Below, piece after piece: positions 62,016 through 64,000 of a stretch of 64,000 bases of DNA. This DNA is from CADCVT01 sp036389485 (GTDB taxonomy: Bacteria; Actinomycetota; Thermoleophilia; Solirubrobacterales; Solirubrobacteraceae). Under the pieces are notes generated by a model. The model had not been told where the DNA came from. It was given only the letters and a program-made list of their open reading frames with translations, and searched no databases. The position numbers and the translations under genes are program-made. Location: NCBI GenBank assembly GCA_036389485.1, contig DASVPR010000035.1, forward strand, positions 124,001 to 188,000, read 5' to 3'. Every line of letters starts with the position of its first letter. The stretch's first letter is position 1.

Positions 62016-64000
62016 CGCAACCGCACCTGCTTTTCGGCAGCGAGATGAACCGCGATCGCTTCTCGCAGATTCTGTAGCGCGGCGTCGAGCTCCTCGGGGC
62101 TCGTGATGGCGTCCGGCACGACCGCGGCGGCCGACACCTCTGCAACCTCGCCCTTTGCCGCGATCGCGTCCAGATCCCGCTCCACAGCGGAGGCGCGAAT
62201 CGGAACGAGCTCCGCTCGCTCGCGCAGAGAGCGCACGGAGAATCCGTCGGAGGCGGCAGCGGCCAGGTTGTCGAGCTGCCGCGATGCTTCCGCCACGACT
62301 GCCGGGTCCACCTCCGCGTAACGCTCGGCGACTCGTGCGCGCGCTGCTTGGAGCTGCTCGTCGAGCCTCGCCGCGGCTTCGTCCTGCAGCTGGCCACGTA
62401 CGGCGCCGAGCTGCTGCGTCAGCGCGCGGATCTGCGGCTGCTGATCAGCGAGGTCATCCGAGGCGAGCAGCTCACGCAGGCGCTCGAGATCGTGGTTGTT
62501 GTTGGGCCCAAACTCCTCGGCGTCCTGTCGAGCCAGCTCGATTGCCTGACGCAAGTCCTCGGCGTTCTCGGTCAGCGCAAGGTCGAGCTTCGCAACCGCC
62601 GCATCGACCGCGACCAAGTCGGCCCACCGGTCGAGCGCGGTAAGCACCACGCCTTCCTCGTCGCCCGTCCGCATCGCCTGAGCCAGCTCGCGCCCTTGCT
62701 CGACGACGGCGGGTGCCCTGAGACCGAAGCCTCGAAGGGCGGCTTCGACGCGTGCTACCGCTTCCGCGAGTCCTCCGAAGCGTGAACGGACGATCTCCGC
62801 CAGCGACGTCGTCGTGTGCTGTTTTGGACGGTCGCCCGTCAGCTCGTGCAACTTCTTCGCCAGATCCACCCGACGTTCGAGCGCAATGGGCTCGTTTGCC
62901 GGACGGAACGTCGCTCCACGGAATGCCTGCACGCCCTTGAACAACGTCAGCAGCCGATCGTCGGCGGGGCTGGAAATCCGATTGCCGCCGTACACGACTT
63001 CGAGCTGACCAGCTCGGATGCCCGCCGCCAACACGAGTTGAACGGCGTCGATCTGCGCACCGTAGGGCGGGCCCCCGAAACGATGCGCGAGGGCCTGCCC
63101 GCTCGGATCCTGGCCATAGCCATGACGTTCCGTGATCCAATCGACCACAAGCTTCAGCGGACCATCGTCGACCTTGACTCGTCGGCCGTCGGGCGTGTCC
63201 TCCAAGAGCCCCATCCCTCCCTGACCGAGTGCATCCGGGAGCTCACCCAGGGATTCGGCGCGCAGTACGACACGAATGTGCTCGGGCTTCACCGTGCCGG
63301 CCGCGAACAGATGGCTCTTCGGGAAGATCTGCGGGAGGCGTTCCTCGATTGCCCGCTGCAGCGTTCCGCGCAAGTCGCCGTTGGACAGATCGTCCACCGT
63401 GCCGCGGAAGATCACCGCCCCGGCTGTGATGTCGGCTGCTAGTCGGTCGCGCGCCGCGCGCTCCGATCGCTGCAGACGCTGTCGCTCCTCGGCGATCAGC
63501 TCGTGCTCAGCTGGTGTCTTCGTGCCGGGCACGTCGCGACGAGCGATGATCTCCCGGCTACGAAACCATTCGACGAACGCGTCATCGGTGGCATCGGACA
63601 TTGAGAACGCAACGGTCAGTTCGTCCGCTCGGCTTTCCTCGCGCGACCGCTGCTTGAGCGCATCGCGGCGCGTACCGGCCGCGTCCTCGACATGGAGTGC
63701 GACATCTCCGTCGAAAAGCTTCTCGCCGGCCGCGTGAACCTCTACACGGAAGGACCGGCCACTGGTCACCGAGAAACCGCGCAGGGTCTGTGCCACTGAT
63801 TCGCGCCAGAGCCGGATAAGGTCTGCAGGGCGCGGGTCGATCTCGCGACGCTTCTTCTCCCAGTCTTTCTCCTCCGGTGATTGCAGGCGGACGCCGTCGT
63901 CAGCTTGCCGCAGCACCTCCTCCGACACGAGACGGGCGACCGCGTCTTGCACCGCGGTCTGGATCCCTTCGGCAGCGATTGCTTCGTGAAGCAAGACCGC
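62012..64000 (-). CDS. brxC: BREX P-loop protein BrxC, C-terminal part (runs off the right edge)
   Basis: 662 codons before the stop at 62012-62014; the start and P-loop lie beyond 64000. Seen here: a helical region with repeated charged segments (DWEKKRREIDPRPADLIRLW), an alpha/beta part (RSFRVEVHAAGEKLFDGDVALHV), and a C-terminal coiled coil with EFGPNNNHDLERLRELLAS and KQVRLR end. Position directly upstream of pglX and size fit BrxC/PglY. BrxA and BrxB should lie to the right. The assignment rests mostly on position and general layout, so it is slightly less sure than pglX. Confidence 0.82.
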   Translation of the reverse strand, partial: AVLLHEAIAAEGIQTAVQDAVARLVSEEVLRQADDGVRLQSPEEKDWEKKRREIDPRPADLIRLWRESVAQTLRGFSVTSGRSFRVEVHAAGEKLFDGDVALHVEDAAGTRRDALKQRSREESRADELTVAFSMSDATDDAFVEWFRSREIIARRDVPGTKTPAEHELIAEERQRLQRSERAARDRLAADITAGAVIFRGTVDDLSNGDLRGTLQRAIEERLPQIFPKSHLFAAGTVKPEHIRVVLRAESLGELPDALGQGGMGLLEDTPDGRRVKVDDGPLKLVVDWITERHGYGQDPSGQALAHRFGGPPYGAQIDAVQLVLAAGIRAGQLEVVYGGNRISSPADDRLLTLFKGVQAFRGATFRPANEPIALERRVDLAKKLHELTGDRPKQHTTTSLAEIVRSRFGGLAEAVARVEAALRGFGLRAPAVVEQGRELAQAMRTGDEEGVVLTALDRWADLVAVDAAVAKLDLALTENAEDLRQAIELARQDAEEFGPNNNHDLERLRELLASDDLADQQPQIRALTQQLGAVRGQLQDEAAARLDEQLQAARARVAERYAEVDPAVVAEASRQLDNLAAAASDGFSVRSLRERAELVPIRASAVERDLDAIAAKGEVAEVSAAAVVPDAITSPEELDAALQNLREAIAVHLAAEKQVRLR

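Larger units (their letters stand above)
45284..64000. mobile_element. Integrated defence island at tRNA-fMet (left part)
   Basis: Integrase, excisionase and ribbon-helix-helix genes sit immediately after tRNA-fMet, followed by two defence operons on facing strands. Base composition is visibly less GC-rich from about 47,400 to 53,700. The right boundary and any direct repeat of the tRNA 3' end lie beyond the window. Confidence 0.7.

Overview
The window is very GC-rich with dense GTG starts and stop/start overlaps. Its gene content points to a high-GC actinobacterium, most likely of the class Thermoleophilia (Solirubrobacterales). The indicators are a transaldolase/phosphoglucose-isomerase fusion next to zwf-opcA-pgl, a six-gene mce operon, a rifamycin phosphotransferase and many small secreted proteins. 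The taxonomic call is inference; no rRNA is present.

Layout. (1) 1-8,002, minus strand: fructose-bisphosphate aldolase, secreted hypothetical, secreted SNase-like nuclease, membrane glycosyltransferase, HSL-type esterase, two small stress/monooxygenase-like proteins, nucleotidyltransferase, cupin and the N-terminal 621 codons of a rifamycin phosphotransferase. (2) 8,044-14,700: GCS2 carboxylate-amine ligase, zinc-ribbon rhomboid-like protein, SelD, UPF0173 hydrolase, Lrp-type ligand-binding protein, a frameshifted R2-like diiron protein, cytochrome P450 and CsaA. (3) 15,252-18,000: an ECF sigma factor fused to a zinc-finger and membrane tail, then a decay zone with a broken GntR regulator and a broken sterol desaturase. 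(4) 18,486-26,375: a tRNA with UAA anticodon but short variable loop, then the oxidative pentose phosphate operon ROK kinase, tal-pgi, gnd, zwf, opcA, pgl. (5) 26,410-28,316: SGNH protein and a secreted clan-A glycosidase. (6) 28,442-37,932: six consecutive MCE proteins plus a small membrane protein, with a visible promoter and palindrome but no YrbE permeases. (7) 37,936-45,037: HxlR regulator, DsbA-like protein, membrane adenylate cyclase, ThDP enzyme, Ppx, hydroxyacid dehydrogenase and two tiny proteins.

(8) From the initiator tRNA (45,084-45,157) to the right edge lies a defence island. A tyrosine integrase (broken by a one-base insertion just before its catalytic Tyr), an excisionase and a ribbon-helix-helix-like protein lead into a plus-strand operon: DNA methyltransferase, 56-aa protein, SMC/Rad50-like ATPase, 308-aa unknown protein and SIR2-domain protein. 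The last four genes have stop/start overlaps. This looks like a Lamassu/ABC-three-component-style SMC plus NAD-hydrolase system in an arrangement I do not recognise. Convergent to it is a BREX type-1-ordered operon (brxC, pglX, pglZ, brxL). Its BrxL carries a Schlafen AlbA_2-like domain exactly where the Lon-like protease domain is expected. These two loci are the best candidates for undescribed biology.
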